The notes: generated from the letters alone by a model not told the origin. DNA of 64,000 nt from Perca fluviatilis (GCF_010015445.1 NC_053118.1:14262937-14326936); one strand, 5' to 3'. Counted from the first letter of the stretch, positions 23,622-36,536 are shown. Made by a program: numbers and translations.

Positions 23622-26600
23622 CCAAGGTGCACACAGATTTTGTCAAGCCTGCCAAAATTGGGTGAGTTTCATGTTGACATTCCTCCTTAAACCTTGACAG
23701 TGTGGAAAATACTGTCACTTTTTTTTTTTTACTGTCTTTGTGTATCGCATATCTCGGTGGGGAAAAAAAAATCAAAAGTTCTGTTTTGGCAAAAATACTA
23801 AGGAGTTTCCATGTGTTGAAGAAGACAAGTAGCTTGTCCTAAAAGGTCTTCTCTGGCTTAGTACTGTTTTGTGGGGCTTTGTAGCTTTTCTACAAAGCCA
23901 AAGAAAAGAGAGAGCTACTCCTGGCATTACTTTATGATGTTTGACAAAATGTAGATACTTCAGCAGGGTAAGAAAAAGAAAAACTTAGTATTCGAAGGGT
24001 TTCACTCCTGAAAACAAACAACACGCACGGGGAATCAGGATTGGGAACAAAAGTGGTGTCACATGGATGGGACTGACAATAACAGACATTATGGGAATGA
24101 ACTGAGCAGACTGGAAATACAATTTCAATATACATCAAGGGAAGATACAAGTTTGGTTACAGAACTACAGATCCGGCTGTGGTTTAGATCACTTTGTCTA
24201 GCACGTTGGAAATTGCTCCACTGTTGCTTCACACTTAACTCCCATAATGGACTCTTTAGTCATGATTTACATCCAGTGGAAACAAATGACATACCCAGAT
24301 CCCTTTCAGAACGTATTCACTTACTGCTTCTTTGGCGCAATGGAGAATAATGGAATAAGGAAGTGCTAACTCTAACCATCTGGCTCCTTGGAGTCTTTTG
24401 TTGATTTGTCGTAAGTATTTGAATAGTTTTTTTTATGTGTATCTCATGTGTCACAGCCGTTGGGTCAAGTGTGGGTCGATGTTATTTCAACTAGCGCCGG
24501 CTTCTGCTGGATCAATGAAAGGGCTCCAGTTGGGACTTTAAGACAGAACAGGACATTCTGCACTTTTCCTCTCCTCTTATTCCAAGCTCTCGTCTACACC
24601 CTTACTTTATCGTCTGATCTATTATCAATACTTTCTTCCATTTCTTCACCCCAGTAGCAGATCGCTGTAGCTGTCTGGATAAAATGGAATTTTACCACTG
24701 AATCAAGTCCAGAAGGGGACACCATTTTGGAATGGCGCAGTGTTGTTGTAATTTGAATTTTCCCCAAGGCCATTGTGTCATCTCTCTCTCCTCCTACTCT
24801 TCCTTTGTTTTTCAGTCTAGCTTAATTGTGTTTTTATCACATTATATTAGAGAATGAACAGGCGGATTTATACTTGTACGTCACACACGTTGATCTGAGG
24901 ATAACACGCACACACGCACAGACACAGCCACGCATTAAATATACGCTGTTTGTTTTCCACTCCAAACATATTTTTTCAAGATTCATAATGTGTCAGGCCA
25001 AGTACATCTCTCTTTTTCTTTCTCACTCTTTCTTTTTTTACCGATACACACACACACGCAAACGAACAAACAGTCTGGAAATGTTTCAGTTTTCTGCCGG
25101 GAAAAACAACCTGCCAAAACACCAATGGTGCATGAGATCTTTGTCATGCATTCACACTCACTCACACATGCATTGTATGTGTTTGCACGCACACTCACAC
25201 ACACACACCAAGTTTGGATCACACTGAGGCCGAAGTCAACAAAGATCTGGGTATTGCCAGATGGTGTGTGTAATGTGTGTGATTACCGCTTTGGTGTTTT
25301 TGATCTACGATGTTGCCTCTCGTGTGCGTCTGCATGTGTGTTTGTCTTTGCGTATGTGTGTGGGCGATTAGACCTGCCTTGTTTTTCCAGTGTTTTTTGC
25401 ATCTGCAACAGTTGGATTGCTCCCCAAATTGCAGGCCAAAGACCTTGTTTACCACCAGCTATGACTTTGTAAAAAAACAACACTCAGACAAACATCAGAT
25501 TTGGTTTTAGCCTGACACAATCGGTGGGTTTGTAAATACCCTAAAAATATCTCAAATTGCAGAAAAAATCTGTGAAATTATGCATTGTCTGAAAAAGCAG
25601 TGATTTTCTCTCTCCCAATTTCAAGATCATACGCTGCTCAGCTATCGTGTTATGTGTGATAGCAGCCTTTTAAAGCCTTTTGTCTGTCGTTATTTCTAAA
25701 GTCTCCTGTCCCAATAGAGTTTGATGTGAAGCTGTCAGGCGAGCTCGTCTCTGTTCTCTTTTTCTAACTGACAGAAGCAGTTGGCTGACAGAGACTCTCC
25801 TGATGGTGACAACTAAATGATCTCTTCTTTATTAAACACCTCTTACTATCTCCCTATCGCTCCCTGAATACCTCGCTTCCTCCTCGCCTTCAGTGTCTCT
25901 TTTTTATCTTTTGACTGACTGCTCTCCCTCTCCTCATCTCTTTCTCATCCCTCCGAGTGTCTCTCTCCTCCTCCCGTCGCTTTATTCACCCTCTCGGCTT
26001 GTAACCTCCCACACTGTATCTTCTCTTGATTTCTCTATCCTTTCTGTCTCCCTCCTAGTTGTCTCCCTCTTTTTCTGTGAAAGGGAAGAGGGAATATGCT
26101 TCCATCCCTCACCTGTGGCCATCAGCCAGTCAGCTAGCCAGTCTGTCAATCTGTTTGATAGTCACTCAGCCAGTCTGTCATTGTGCAGCAGCGTTAAAAC
26201 ATTAATTAAAAAGTCTCATCCACAGAGCTAGGCAGTGATCCAGACTGATCTCAGCGATCCAAGCTTTCTGGTCTTGAGTCTCTCTCCCCCTCTCTCTGTC
26301 TTTTCTTTCCTCTCTACTCAAACCTTCTCAGCCTCTTTCTCAGTTTTCTCTCTTTCCAGGAGGACTGAAAGTATGGGCTGATAAGAAACATTATTAACTT
26401 CTCTCTGAGAACAGAGAGCTGGAGAATAGAAAAGTGATAAAGGGGGAAATAAAGGAAGAAGACAAAGAGAGGCACAGGTTCAAACGTAAGACAGACAGTG
26501 AAGTATTGAAACGGACAGACATTAAAAGTTGGCACAGAGAACAGATAGAAAGAGGTATGGCGTTTGTCTCTCTTATAGGCCCTCCAAGCAGGATTGGGTG

Positions 26601-26879
26601 CCATACCGATGTCTAGTTATTACCATCATTTATGAGACAGTACTGTCTGTGTTCTGAGGCCTACGGGTGAGATTTGAAACAGATAAGGACAGAATGGATG
26701 GATAGGAGCATAGATAGAAAATGTAACTGATGATGTGGAGTCTCTTGTAGACACCCGAGAAACTGTTTTATGAATAGACTTTGTTCAGTTTAATTTAATT
26801 TTGTCCTTTGTGGAAACATCTTTACAGTTGCACCTAAAACTATTGTCTCAGAGGAGGTAACATTTCTTGAATTTCGACA

Positions 26880-27190
26880 CTACTTAAGTGGTGCTTTGAG
26901 CTAAATGCTAATACTAGCATGACAACTATGATAATGCTAACATGCCGATTAGTAGCAAGAATAATGTGTATCAAATTCACCATCTCAGTTTAGCATGTTA
27001 GCATGTTTAGATTTGCTAATTAGCACTTAACACAAAAGCTAACGCTGATGGGAAATGTCATTAGTTTTGCACAAACCGACAATGGACAACTATTTTTACC
27101 TGATATATAAAAAGTTAACATAATTACAATTGAACCTCTGGGGAACATGAATCTCTGTACAACATTTGAAGTTGTTGAAATATTTCTAGG
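26880..27190 (-). repeat. dispersed fish repeat, reverse copy
   Basis: Contains GCTAAATGCTAATACTAGCAT, TTAGCATGTTAGCATG and GGGGAACATGAATCTCTGTAC-type phrases. The part at 27120-27185 is the reverse complement of 10480-10560. Family unknown. It ends about 160 bp before the 27357 exon. Confidence 0.62.
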
Positions 27191-27356
27191 ACCAAAATGG
27201 TGGACTGACAGAATGACCACTACAGACATTGCCACCACTACCCTAGAGCAATGCCACATCCATAACACTCAAACAACAACCATTATTGCTCCAGATGTTA
27301 AAAATAGCAAAACTGATATAACAACTAATCAGAATATGTCATTGTTGTTTTTACAG

Positions 27357-27415
27357 ATATGGGAAGATTGTGTCAACAAAGGCGATCCTGGACAAGAACA
27401 CCAACCAATGCAAAG
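27357..27415 (+). CDS. rbms3: rbms3 coding exon in RRM1
   Basis: A 59-bp exon: one base completing the Pro codon from the previous exon, then YGKIVSTKAILDKNTNQCK, then the first G of a split Gly codon. Acceptor TTTTTACAG and donor GTGAGT. DKNTNQCK matches RBMS3 rather than the DKTTNKCK of RBMS1 and RBMS2. This segment covers the first helix-to-strand region of RRM1 and the first residue of RNP1 (Lys). Confidence 0.96.
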
Positions 27416-27523
27416 GTGAGTGAGAATCCATTGACTTTATCCAGTGTGGTTATGTGTGTGACTTGCAAAGTCATAACTGACAAACTCTGATATGAGATTT
27501 CAGTCTAGGAAAATGGAATTGAT

Positions 27524-28695
27524 TAGGGACCGTTCAGTATTTATGGAATGGACCACCGGAGGAAAATAGGGGAGGGTCATGTCTTTTTATTCTTTGTTGA
27601 TTGGAGGGTCATCCAGTTATTTTTAGTCTAGGGGGGAGGGTCACCCAACTTTTGTATTCATGAAAACATTTCAGCAACATTTCAAAGTGGCTTGTTTGGT
27701 GCATATTTATCCATGTAGCTCCATATAGCTCTCTCAGTCTCGGCCCCTATTGCTAGCAGATGGGTCCCTCCCTGTTTAGTCAGCCAGACAATTTGAGCTG
27801 TAGCTTTAGAGACCGTGGGATTTCCCAAACTGAATAAATCCCGCTCGCACATATAAACACAAAACTGCTTTGCTAGCTCCATCGTGTTGTAACTAAGACA
27901 TCTGCTGAAAAAATAGTTTTATTCATTAGCATGATTGCCATACTGTTTAGTTCAAAAACATCCAAAACACCGTACGAAAATATATAGCGGAACAGACGCA
28001 GGCTTTTATTTTGAAAAGCCGAAGCTCGTGGACAGCACCAAGCCGGGATGGCATGAGACGGGAGGTCTCCAGGCTGCAGCCATACCCGACTCAAATATCC
28101 TTTTGGTCCTGGTGATTATTTGTGAAATGATGCAAACGACAGCCTTATCAAGGCATTTGAGAAGGAAGGAGTGGTAGCATCCAAGCTCCCAAATTGATGC
28201 TCGTCTTAGAAATGGAGTTTTGGATAATGTTCAGCTTTGGCAGCTTTACCTATGCTAAAATATACAATGACTCAGGAAGCCTGGTGACGAGTCCATAGCA
28301 ACCAGTGTTGAATTTGTTATTACCCAGTGTGCTTTGTTGGATGGTCTCAATGTTTTGTTTTATTTCATGTAAATACTAGTTTAGTAGAGGAGTAACTTAG
28401 TATTTGAAGTAATGCAGGAAGTGTGCATTTAGTTTCCATGCTTATTGTGTTTCCACAACAATGTCAGTGAATAAATCTCCTGAAATGGCCACCACACCAT
28501 AACAGAGGAGTGTGATGCGTTAGATGAGAATGCAGAGGTTAACTCACATATGTCATGGCTGTAAAAGAACAATGGGCGTCTTTACATCTTTGCCATGTGC
28601 AATTTTTCCATATTATGGGAGGGTCAGGTCTATTTTGACTAAAGATCCCCAAACTCCTCTGGTGGCCCCTGAAATAAATAACAAACAGTTCCTTA
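27524..28695. mobile_element. probable DNA transposon with imperfect inverted ends
   Basis: The left end TAGGGACCGTT, then CACCGGAGGA and GGGGAGGGTCATG, resembles the complement of the right end (GGAGGGTCAGGTC, CCTCTGGTGGCCCCTGAAAT, AACAGTTCCTTA). Matching is imperfect and no target duplication is clear. No transposase frame was seen in the roughly 1.17 kb. Confidence 0.6.
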
Positions 28696-30065
28696 GCTTG
28701 GCAGCTTACAGGCAGACCAAACAGTGCACTCTAGGGAGTGTATTTTTTTGTATATTTCCCGTCCTGTAGTACTTTTTTTGCATCCCCAATTAATCAATGC
28801 CTAAATGTTTTAACAGTGGGCTAAAATGTCTGTCTGAAAGTGTGACGTCAAATTAAAACAAAGCACTTCAATCGTGCTGTGCGTGCTGTTGCACAAGGTT
28901 CTTCTGTTTGCCTCAGAATTGTGAGTTTACTTATGTGGTACTGTAAGGGTGTGTGATGTTACACTGTATACATAACAACAGTATTGACTCCCATAATGAC
29001 CATGCCATCCTTTAATCTATCTAAATGATGCACTGCTAGAGTACCTTTATTTGGTTTCACTTCTCCATGATGATGATTTCAGGATTGCACCCTAATGATA
29101 GTCAGAGTTAAGCAGCTTTTGAAAGCAAGATGTTGGCATTGTCGCCATTGGCCAAGTCAAAATAGAGAACGCCACACAACAGCCACAATGTGTTTCAAAT
29201 AGCCTCTGTGGTGAATGAGGCTCACTCAAGTGTCTTCTGTTGAGGGTCTGCTTGATTGTTGGAGTGGTCTGAACAAAGCATTAATCAATATGATTGTAGT
29301 CGTCTGCTTTTGAAGAGGCACACAAGAGCATGTGTTCAGTATGATTGCTGCTCATCTGCCAGGGCTGTACTCAAAGGTACACTGACATGGTTCAGGACAA
29401 CGGCACAAATGGCCTGTAATCAGCACATCAGGTTCAATAGCATGAGTGAAGGAAAAGTCATTCTGATTGATAGCGATGGCAGAGACCTTCATGCAAATTC
29501 TAAGACTTCATCTGCTGTGATTACTTCAGATAAGATATTTTGAGTAAATGATTGCAGTCCTACCTGTTTTAACATGATAATGAAACCAAACGTTATTGAA
29601 TGTCCCCTGAAAACTGTTTTACTTTCGTTATTTCTTGGATCTTTCTAACTGGCTAGTTATATAAATCTAGTCAAATCTAGTACCTGCTTTGGCATCACAT
29701 AATCAAATATTGCTTTGAGCTCTAAAAGCATATTGAAATGCCTGTCGTGACATCATTACAGCACAGCCGGGGGAAAGACAGAATATTCTATAAACCTAGT
29801 GATAATTATCTGTTACTCTTCCATTTTCTCAATTCATATTTTTTTTGTATTGCTGTTACTTGAAGTGGAGTTTAAAAAAACAGATTCAGTACAGCCTCAG
29901 TGCTCCAGCTCATGATTATTATGTTTGCCAGTTATGCTATGCTATACGATGCTGCTTAGTATGATTTACACATGGAAAATAACATCTGTTTTATTTATGA
30001 TCACATCACAATGCTTACAAACCAAACCAAAACCAACCTTAATTTGCTTTAATGTGGTGATATTC

Positions 30066-30250
30066 TAGGCAAGGCAAGTTTATTTACATAGCACATTTCA
30101 GGGGAATTCAAAGTGCTTTACATAAAACATTAAAGAGCAATTAAAATCAATTGAAACACATTCTCATCACATTTGTTGAAGAGAATAAAAAATAAAAGTG
30201 CTAAAATAGATTAAGACAGATATAAAATATAAGAATAAAGGTTACAGTGC
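30066..30250 (+). repeat. dispersed repeat beginning GGCAAGGCAAGTTTATTTA, copy 1
   Basis: AGGCAAGGCAAGTTTATTTAC, then AAGTGCTTTACATAAAACATT and AAGAGCAATT, match the segment at 58957-59060 in the same orientation. It is a common fish repeat whose class I cannot assign from sequence alone. Confidence 0.75.
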
Positions 30251-30371
30251 AGCGTAAGAAATAGACAAATCTGTTTAATTGATTTTTTTTTTTATATATA
30301 TAGGTATCGGAACAACTCCACTAGCCATATCTTGGCACATGTCAATTAAAGCTTGCTGCATTTTGTAAATG

Positions 30372-30667
30372 GACTGTTTTTATATAGCGCTTTTCTAGTC
30401 TTAACAACTACTCAAAGCGCTTTAACATAGTACAGGAACCATTCACACACATTCATACACTGTGGCCGAGGCTGCTTTACAAGGTGCCACCTGCTCATCA
30501 GATAAACATTCACACACATTTACACTCCGATGGCGCAGCATCGGGGGCGACTCAGGGTTCAGTGTCTTGCCCAAGGACACTTTGGCATGGAACTGCAGGG
30601 CCAGGGATCGAACCACAAACCTTTCGATTGGCAGGTGACCTCTCTACCACTTAGCCACAGCCACCCC
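30372..30667 (-). mobile_element. tRNA-derived SINE, minus strand
   Basis: Read on the minus strand from 30667, it starts GGGGTGGCTGTGGCTAAGTG. An A box (TGGCTAAGTGGTAGAG at 30658-30643) and a B box (GGTTCGATCCC at 30614-30604) are spaced as in a tRNA. A tRNA-unrelated body follows down to a tail near AGCGCTTTTCTAGTC (complement) at about 30390. Nearly full length, with diverged promoter boxes. Confidence 0.82.
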
Positions 30668-31780
30668 AAGCATACACAAGCATCCTTATCAGGCTGTGGA
30701 GACAGAGGTTGTTGCCGTTGTGGAGGGGCCCAAGATGCCTGGCGTTTTACCTTCGGAGGTTGTGTCAAAACTGTGACAGGTGGACGCCAGGGGGGGAATA
30801 ATGGGAGTAGGGCGGTGGGTAAATTTGTTTCCAGCATTAACCAGCTCCTTTATCTGGTCAGTGAGCTCCAACAGGGGGAGGAGGGGGAAAGGGGCGAAAG
30901 GTTGAGTTGAGATAACGGTGGTATGGAGTGGTAAAGGAGATGGGCGTTAGTGTTGGTGAGGGGGGTTGAGAGTCCTCGTCCTAGCTCTGAGTGTCCCACG
31001 GTCAAAGCTCTCCTCAGCTGGGGGCTGAGGTGGATCTCTGCCACGCTGTGTTATGTCTTCCTCTTGTTTAGAGTCCTCATGTCTTGTGTCCTTGGCAGAG
31101 GGAACAGGGTGACTCAGGAAGTAAAATATGTTCGAGGTGAACAGCTTTACTCCTGACTTGCTAAGGAAAAGTCTGTCTGCCTTAAAAAGATGTCTGAAGT
31201 CCCAGAAAAAGTTGAAATTGTTAATAAAATGCACTGAATGGGTGGTACATGCAGTTCATTGCTAACAATCTGCTCAATCTCTCAACACCTCTTCTGACTG
31301 GTGGTAGAGGGACACAGCATTCAGAGAGCTGACTGCGTTCAGCAGATCAATAAAGTCCCGTTTCAGTACTTCAGACTGTTGCTTTACAACATCATTTGAC
31401 CCTATGTGCAGTATGATCTTTTTCACAATTGGGTGTGCTGCCACGATATGCAGGATTCTTTTTGCAGTGTTTCCGCTATACATTTTGGAGTGGCAACCCG
31501 CTGAAGAGACGTATTCCTGTGACACTTTGTATTCACTTACTATTTAAAACTCACATTTACATACAGTTCAAGTTGCTTCAGTTTAGGCTTGTGAAGCTAA
31601 GGTTTTAATGTTATCCTAACCTTACTTTGGCCAAAAAAAAGCAAACGCTGACTTTACTTGATATCACCATTGAGTTATGTATGCTTTTAAGTTACATACT
31701 GTGTTTAATTTGTTCACAATATGGACTAGCCTGCTCATATTTAAGTATAAAGCCAGAAGGAATGCATGTATACAGTGTTG

Positions 31781-32676
31781 TAGGGCTGGGACGATTCGTC
31801 GACGTAGTCGACGGCATCGATTACGTAAATGCGTCGACACAAATAATTTGCGTCGACACGTCACTATATAAAATAAATAAAACTTGCGTGCAAATTAATT
31901 AATGTAATGCGGAACTAATGTAATGCGGAATTACTGTTAGATACGCGGGTTCTAGGAACACCTAATCTGTAGCTTTGAAGCTAGCAGAGCTCTCCGCCTA
32001 CATGCAGTTTTTTGTCAGGTCCCATGTCATGCCCTCCCGCCTGGTGCCGTCCCTGCCTCGAAAACGTCGGTCTTCGGGTCAGTTCCAGTAGTAGGCTACA
32101 GGCGAGAGAGTGGTGGATAAGACGAGGACTGTGTGTCGGCGTTGTTCAGCAGTTGTTGGGTATGTGAGTGGAAATACATCTAACATTCTAATGCATATCT
32201 GACGCCATCACCCAGATGTGCCAATCACTGGAACGAGACAAAAAAAACCTGTCCAACTTCTCCTCCCTACAGTGCGTAACCAGCCTTTAGATACAAATAA
32301 TTAAACTAAAAAAAAAAAAAAATGCAGATACAGGCTACTCTTTTTGCACTTGCTCTGTTTACTTTAAGTTTTTAATTTTTGTATTCTTCCTGAAAGTGAC
32401 TTTATTTTGTGGTTGGATTGATAGCCTATATCTGGCTTCAGGTTGCACTAAAAAATAATAACAGTGCAGTGTTAAACAATTTGAATAAATAGAGATTTGA
32501 GCCTTATTGAAATTAGTTTTGTGTAAATTGTTAATAATTGAGCAATGGGAAATTAATCGTTAAGTGAAAAATTAATCGTTCGATTAATTGAAAAATTAAT
32601 CGTTAGATTAGTCGACTAATCGAAAAAATAATTGCTCGAATAATCGTTTAAAAAATAATCGTTTGGGACAGCCCTA
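31781..32676 (+). mobile_element. hAT-like transposon with exact 8-bp target duplication
   Basis: Inverted ends TAGGGCTGGGACGATT and AATCGTTTGGGACAGCCCTA are flanked by CAGTGTTG at 31773-31780 and 32677-32684, a perfect 8-bp repeat typical of hAT insertion. Subterminal TCGTCGACG and ATTAATCGTT repeats are present. The interior keeps a BED-type zinc-finger relic at 32128-32244, which supports the hAT assignment. About 896 bp. Confidence 0.93.
32128..32244 (+). pseudogene. BED-type zinc-finger remnant of a hAT transposase
   Basis: In one frame the DNA reads TVCRRCSAVVGYVSGNTSN, then ILMHI, a TGA stop at 32200-32202, then RHHPDVPITGTRQK. The C-x2-C and H-x-x-x-x-H/RHHP arrangement matches BED fingers, the DNA-binding domain at the N terminus of many hAT transposases (pattern Cx2C ... 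Hx4-5H). The stop replaces what is usually a charged residue, consistent with CGA to TGA decay. No catalytic domain remains. Confidence 0.8.
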
Positions 32677-35393
32677 CAGTGTTGTAATGACAAATTAGCG
32701 GTCGTAGTAAGTGAAAATGTGATCTGAGTTGTACATTGTAAAATATGGTATGTATTTGTAATTGTTCATTATATGTGATATCTGTAAACTGAATGGACTC
32801 TGATCTGATTTTATTATGGTCCAAAAACTGAAATAGAACTATTTGTGTGAGAGAAAGGACACAATATCCTGGAATATAATTGTAACACATATGATGCTTT
32901 TGAGTAACCATTGCATACACAGACACACTGTTTGTATGGGACCACTCTCTGGACCCATAACACCTACGATATTTTTCATTGCTGTTGCTGGCCAGCAGTG
33001 TAGCTACTAGACTAGTGCACCCCCACTAATTTTCAACCCTAATCAACATTAACCCTTTCCACCAGCTGCTGAAAAAAAAATCCTAGAGGAAACACTGTTT
33101 TGTCAAGTCAGAAGATTCCTTTTTTTTACTAAATATTTTCATGTAGCCTTTCGCTTTTTGAGTTACTCTCAGTCCTTACCCCTGCTGTGGGACGATAAGT
33201 CATAATCCAGTTCATCAGACGGAGATCCAGGGTCCTGCAGCAGTACAGCATATCTGTTGCACACTAGCTGTGGGGAGTTGTTTTGTTGCTAGTTCCACAG
33301 ATGTTCCCTACTAAGTACAGGGGTTGAAGAGGCGCTCTGCCTGGACGATAATGCAGGCCAGCCGGTCATATCACAAATCTCAGGGTGCTGCGCTCTGCCC
33401 GTTACTCGTCCTCCCATTTCCCAGGAAAATGATTTACTCTTAGACTTTGCACCAAGAGAGTGCAAGGGAGGACTATCACTTGTAGATTTATTACCTGGTA
33501 CACAGCCCTCCTGTTTCTTTGTAGTCTTGTTGGTGCTAATTAAATGTGTGTCAGCATACAGTTATCCACTGTTTTGTCATGGTAAAGTGGTGTTATTCCC
33601 ACAAGGCCCATTCACTTCCACATTCACTTCTAGCCTGTTTATTTTGGTTTTCAATTGGTTTGCAACTTTCTGAAGAAGTTTTTCGTCTGTGAAGAAGGGA
33701 GGCATCTTGCTGCTAATTAGCTTCAGCTAAGGGCCACGTTTCCAGTCACTGCAGTACAGGCTTGTGCTATTGGTAGGCTATGCTTACGCAGTACTGAGGA
33801 GGTCATATACAGTAAATGTTGAAATATACATTAAAAAAAAAGAATTTAAGTATCCATCTCGTAGTTTCTCACAGAAGCAAGAATATGCAAGCAGAGGTGA
33901 GAGCAAGCAGCTAAAGCATCACTGTAAGAAAGCAAAACAAACAGACTATTCTACTAACGAGTATTGCAATAGCAATTTCCAAAAGTGTCCAAAAACTGTT
34001 AAAACACACCAATGAGCCACACCCTTGCACTGGGTGACATGTTTTTTCATTACAATGGACATGGGCACATGTTTATGTTGAGTAAATCCCACATAGTTCT
34101 TCCATAAACACTCACTAGAGCACCAAATGTGTATTAATCCGCAGCTGAAAATAGTCCTCAACAAATGCACTATTTACTCTTGTTTGTGTCACATTTTGAC
34201 CAAGTATTTAGCCTTTTTCATATATGTAATATATGGAAAGACTGGAAAGGTGTGTACACGTACGTTTAAGCAGACACCCAATGTAGCATAAATAGAACTG
34301 CTGGTGCATCCGCTGTCCATGTTCATGTTTCCTAGATCTTGTCCAGAATTAGATTTAAAAAAAGTTCAGTGAATGAGATGTGCAATGTTTGGCTTTCTTT
34401 TTGTCATCTTGTAGAAGAGACACAACTTTCATTATTACATAAAATCCAGGTAAAAAAATTTTGTTTTGTAAAAAGCAAAGAGTCTGTGTGTTTGCATGTA
34501 AATAGTAGGGGTAATCTTGGCACTGGATCAGGCACTATACTCTGGATATACTCCAGACGAGGCCTTTATGAATGCTTAACATTAGTGAGAGTGTTTCAAA
34601 ATGCAAACTGATATCTTCAGCTGTAGATTTATGCTTATTATTGAATGCAGCAGCTGCAGCAGCATAGGCGATTTCTACAGGCTGTGGCCCACATCAGCAA
34701 TTTCGCTGCTTGTGATGTAGACATCATCATGTTAACGCACAATGAAGGAGTTTCATTATCAGGCGGCCATTATAATGCCTTACAACCGGATAAGTGTTGG
34801 TTTGATTGCAGAGGCATTCAGTGGGGACAAGATAAGTGCTTAGCGTGACTAAGGGAGTACAAATTGGCACCGAGAGTTCTCTTGGAAAGGAAGGGATGGA
34901 TGGGAGGAGGCGGGGGAGGGGAGGGTGGGGGTAAAAATAACCTGGGGCTGACAGAAAAGGAAGGGGACCCCTTGAAAGTGATGATTTAGCAGACATCCTC
35001 TTTTCAGTAAGATTTTGCAGAGAGGAAAGAGTATAGAGAGCGTGAGAGACAAAAAGATAAAAATAAAGGTAAATAAATAGTCTTGTTCCTTTGCTGTCTG
35101 CAGGGATATTGATCCCAATTTCTGTGGTGGTCTTGCTTCATCTAAATAATTTCTAAATTGTTGTTGAGTTCTGAAATTTCACGATTCCTCAGCTTTTGAA
35201 AACCCCACAAGCCCCTCAAGGCTTCTTTGCTTCTTTTACCCTAAAAAGTGAATGTTTCTCTCTGGAACAATATATGAATATATGGTGCATAGATACATTA
35301 AAATGTTAGCCCTAAACAACACTTTCCTGATAATTACTGTTTAATGCATTGCCATTTCAATGAACAAAGAAAGCAACATTTTTGCTTTGTCAG

Positions 35394-35637
35394 CAGAGGA
35401 AGAAATATTTACATCTTTCACTTAAGTAAAAGTAGAAAAGTGTTAGCATCAATATATACAAAGTAACTAATGCAACATAAATATAGTGTTAGAGTAAAAA
35501 GTACAATATTTCCCTCTGAGATGTAGTGGAGGAGAAGTATAAAGCATAAAATGAATAATCAAGTAAAGTACATGTACGTCAAAATTGTACTCAAATACAG
35601 TACTTGAGTAAATGTACTTAGTTACATTCTGCCACTG
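35394..35637. mobile_element. short hAT-like repeat, CAGAGGAAG...CCACTG ends
   Basis: It starts CAGAGGAAGAAAT and ends GTTACATTCTGCCACTG, with subterminal ACTTAAGTAAAAGTAG and GTACTTGAGTAAATGTAC blocks. The ends resemble those of the element at 19513-21710. No target duplication is visible. About 244 bp, non-coding. Confidence 0.7.
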
Positions 35638-35904
35638 TGCTCTGTTCTCTGAAAAAAAAGATTTTCTTTGTAAAATCCTCAGCTTTGTATTGGGCTCAAT
35701 GTTAAATACACTGACAGTTTTCTAGTTAGCAGCGTGGGAGCTCTGGGGGAGGGAGAGGGCACGGAGCACAGGATGGAGGAAGGAAGGGAGAGGAAACCAC
35801 TTTAGATTGTAAAGGATTTCCATTTCCCAAAGACAAGCGCTCTCCCTCTCACTGTCTCCATGTCTCCTGCCTTTTCTCCACCTCCCTCCTGTTTTTCATC
35901 TCAT

Positions 35905-35928
35905 CTCTCTCTCTCTCTCTCTCTCTCT
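35905..35928. repeat. (CT)n microsatellite
   Basis: Clean CT run inside a CT-rich tract at about 35835-35990, followed by CTGCCTGCCTGC. Confidence 0.93.
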
Positions 35929-36056
35929 GCCTGCCTGCCACTCTCTCCCTCCCATTCCTCCTTTGCTCCGTCTCGCTCTCCTTTTCCCTCTCTACTCGGT
36001 TAGCCCATTCTAATGGCCTATGGCCAGGAACTCCGGGAGCTCAGGAGATTAGATGG

Positions 36057-36058
<2 letters not shown>

Positions 36059-36133
<75 letters not shown>

Positions 36134-36190
36134 TGTGTGTGTGTGTGTGTGTTGCGCATGTGTGTGTGTGTTGCGCATGTGTGTGTGTTG
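36059..36190. repeat. (GT)n array with higher-order TTGCGCATG units
   Basis: About 90 bp of GT followed by three spaced copies of TTGCGCATG or TTGCGCTTG (near 36152, 36171 and 36188) separated by short GT runs. This gives a roughly 17- to 20-bp compound unit. Confidence 0.95.
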
Positions 36191-36536
36191 CGCTTGTGCT
36201 CATGTTTATCTGTGCTTCCATCTGTGTATGAGCGCAAATGTGTATTCATGTGGACCTGTGCTTCGTAATAAAACTTATTTTTTTCTTCTTTTTTTTCATT
36301 CACGATTGGAATATTTGTCAGGCCTGACTGAGCAAGAGGAATTTTAATCTCTGTGTCATCATAAGGCCACAGATGGGAGGGACAGGGCACAAATAAGGGT
36401 TATATAATTCAGAGATATTATTTTATTTCTTCCGTTCTCTGGAAATATCCTTATTATTGTGCCTAGAAGAGCTGAGATGAGGGTTTTCACCAAACTAAAG
36501 AGGTTAGGTTATATGAAAATTTACAAATTACATGTC

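Larger units (their letters stand above)
30690..33500 (-). pseudogene. retroelement ORF1-like pseudogene with SGNH hydrolase domain, interrupted
   Basis: Three degraded pieces occur in N-to-C order on the minus strand. About 33500-33190 gives WPALSSRQSASSTPV, an in-frame stop, then CNRYAVLLQDPGSPSDELD. 31525-31274 gives ILHIGSNDVVKQQSEVLKRDF, carrying the GxND block III of SGNH/GDSL hydrolases. 31234-30947 gives FINNFNFFWDFRHLFKAD, where the final Asp-x-x-His catalytic block of the family appears lost. About 40 residues are missing between the last two pieces. Such a domain occurs in ORF1 of CR1/L2-like LINEs and related fish proteins. It is broken by the hAT-like element 31781-32676 and by unrelated sequence. 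Non-functional. Confidence 0.7.
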
